A stretch of DNA of 64,000 nt from Bacteroidota bacterium. Its GTDB lineage: Bacteria; Bacteroidota; Bacteroidia; Sphingobacteriales; Sphingobacteriaceae. Positions 63,765-64,000 of this stretch are shown piece after piece. How positions within the stretch are numbered: the stretch's first letter is position 1; every line of letters begins with the position of its first letter. A program made the translations under genes and the position numbers. The notes under the pieces are model-generated. The model ran no database searches and was not told where the DNA came from. It saw nothing but the letters and a program-made list of their open reading frames with translations. The stretch spans positions 1-64,000 of the forward strand of contig JAEXHI010000011.1 in assembly GCA_023450085.1 (NCBI GenBank), written 5' to 3'.

Positions 63765-64000
63765 CTAAAGTGTTCGCGGTCCTTCAGTATTTACTTCAGA
63801 TACGTAAGCTTGGCTTTGAATATTGATTTGATGTAGGTGCATTTGTTGTGCTTTGGTAATCAGTTTAGCGCTTTCCTCATCTTTGGTTAACGCAAACACC
63901 GATGGGCCAGAGCCTGAAATGCCAAAACCTACAGCGCCATTTTCCATGGCTAACTTGCGCAGCACTTCAAAATCGGGGATTAAGATAGAACGTGTAGGCT
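63765..64000 (-). CDS. thrB: Homoserine kinase, C-terminal part (start outside window)
   Basis: About 77 C-terminal residues are seen on the minus strand; the frame is open to the right edge (PTRSILIPDFEVLRKLAMEN). The GHMP-kinase motif 3, GAVGFGISGSGPSVFALT, is present. The product phosphorylates homoserine to give the thrC substrate. There are 142 bases between its stop and thrC, enough for a separate promoter, but the two genes are in the same direction and usually co-expressed. Confidence 0.88.
   Translation of the reverse strand, partial: PTRSILIPDFEVLRKLAMENGAVGFGISGSGPSVFALTKDEESAKLITKAQQMHLHQINIQSQAYVSEVNTEGPRTL

Overview
The window looks like a chromosomal segment of a Bacteroidota bacterium, most likely Sphingobacteriaceae (Pedobacter-like). 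The reasons are low GC and six large secreted proteins with C-terminal type IX secretion (T9SS type A) sorting domains. There is also a SprB-repeat adhesin, a PID-CTERM-type small protein, promoter-like TAnnTTTG boxes, and few Shine-Dalgarno sites. There is no rRNA, tRNA, CRISPR array, prophage or recognisable insertion sequence. It reads as core chromosome with many envelope and secretion genes, and with intergenic palindromic repeats.

Layout. 1-9.4 kb: the 3' part of a large T9SS cargo protein, a convergent T9SS subtilase with a GEVED domain, a lipoprotein and a PID-CTERM-like peptide. 9.4-15.8 kb: a minus-strand operon for a tripartite RND efflux pump (periplasmic adaptor, inner-membrane pump, TolC-like channel) ending in a BadF-type sugar kinase; a 20-bp palindrome covers its likely promoter. 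16-22.4 kb: an M61 PDZ peptidase, a small outer-membrane-type protein, and a long-chain acyl-CoA synthetase followed 10 bp later by gamma-glutamyltransferase. 22.4-29.8 kb: an ECF sigma factor, a delta-60-repeat T9SS protein, a beta-helix T9SS protein, an OmpA-family protein and a lipoprotein. 29.9-34.8 kb: an SSS sodium/sugar symporter, a DUF2130 protein, an MFS transporter and a stand-alone receiver domain. 35-41.5 kb: a second RND efflux operon, preceded by a TetR regulator and flanked by three near-identical TTTAACA-g-TGTTAAA palindromes. 42-49.8 kb: a subtilisin-like protease, two tandem Crp-like paralogues, and a ~1380-residue SprB-repeat adhesin. 49.8-55.3 kb: acetyl-CoA hydrolase/CoA-transferase, an AraC regulator, a small receiver-like protein, a pirin and a TPR-HTH regulator. 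55.3-64 kb: a duplicated beta-helix T9SS protein, a DACNV/DisA-like protein, a 52-residue membrane protein, a two-META-domain lipoprotein, threonine synthase and the 3' end of homoserine kinase.

How the genes work together. Two independent tripartite efflux systems each carry a palindromic candidate operator. The second has a clear autoregulatory TetR layout. Five of the six T9SS proteins share one two-part C-terminal cassette (an LPV...F...W...E.N domain plus sorting domain) behind unrelated ligand or beta-helix domains. thrB and thrC form the usual threonine pair.

Most unusual signals: a stand-alone diadenylate-cyclase-like (DACNV) protein; the TetR operator triplet; a 684-bp higher-order duplication inside the SprB array; a decayed 69-bp copy of the thrC 3' end about 1.5 kb from thrC; several dispersed palindrome families, one of which is embedded in a coding sequence; and an overlooked 52-residue membrane protein with an unusually strong ribosome binding site.
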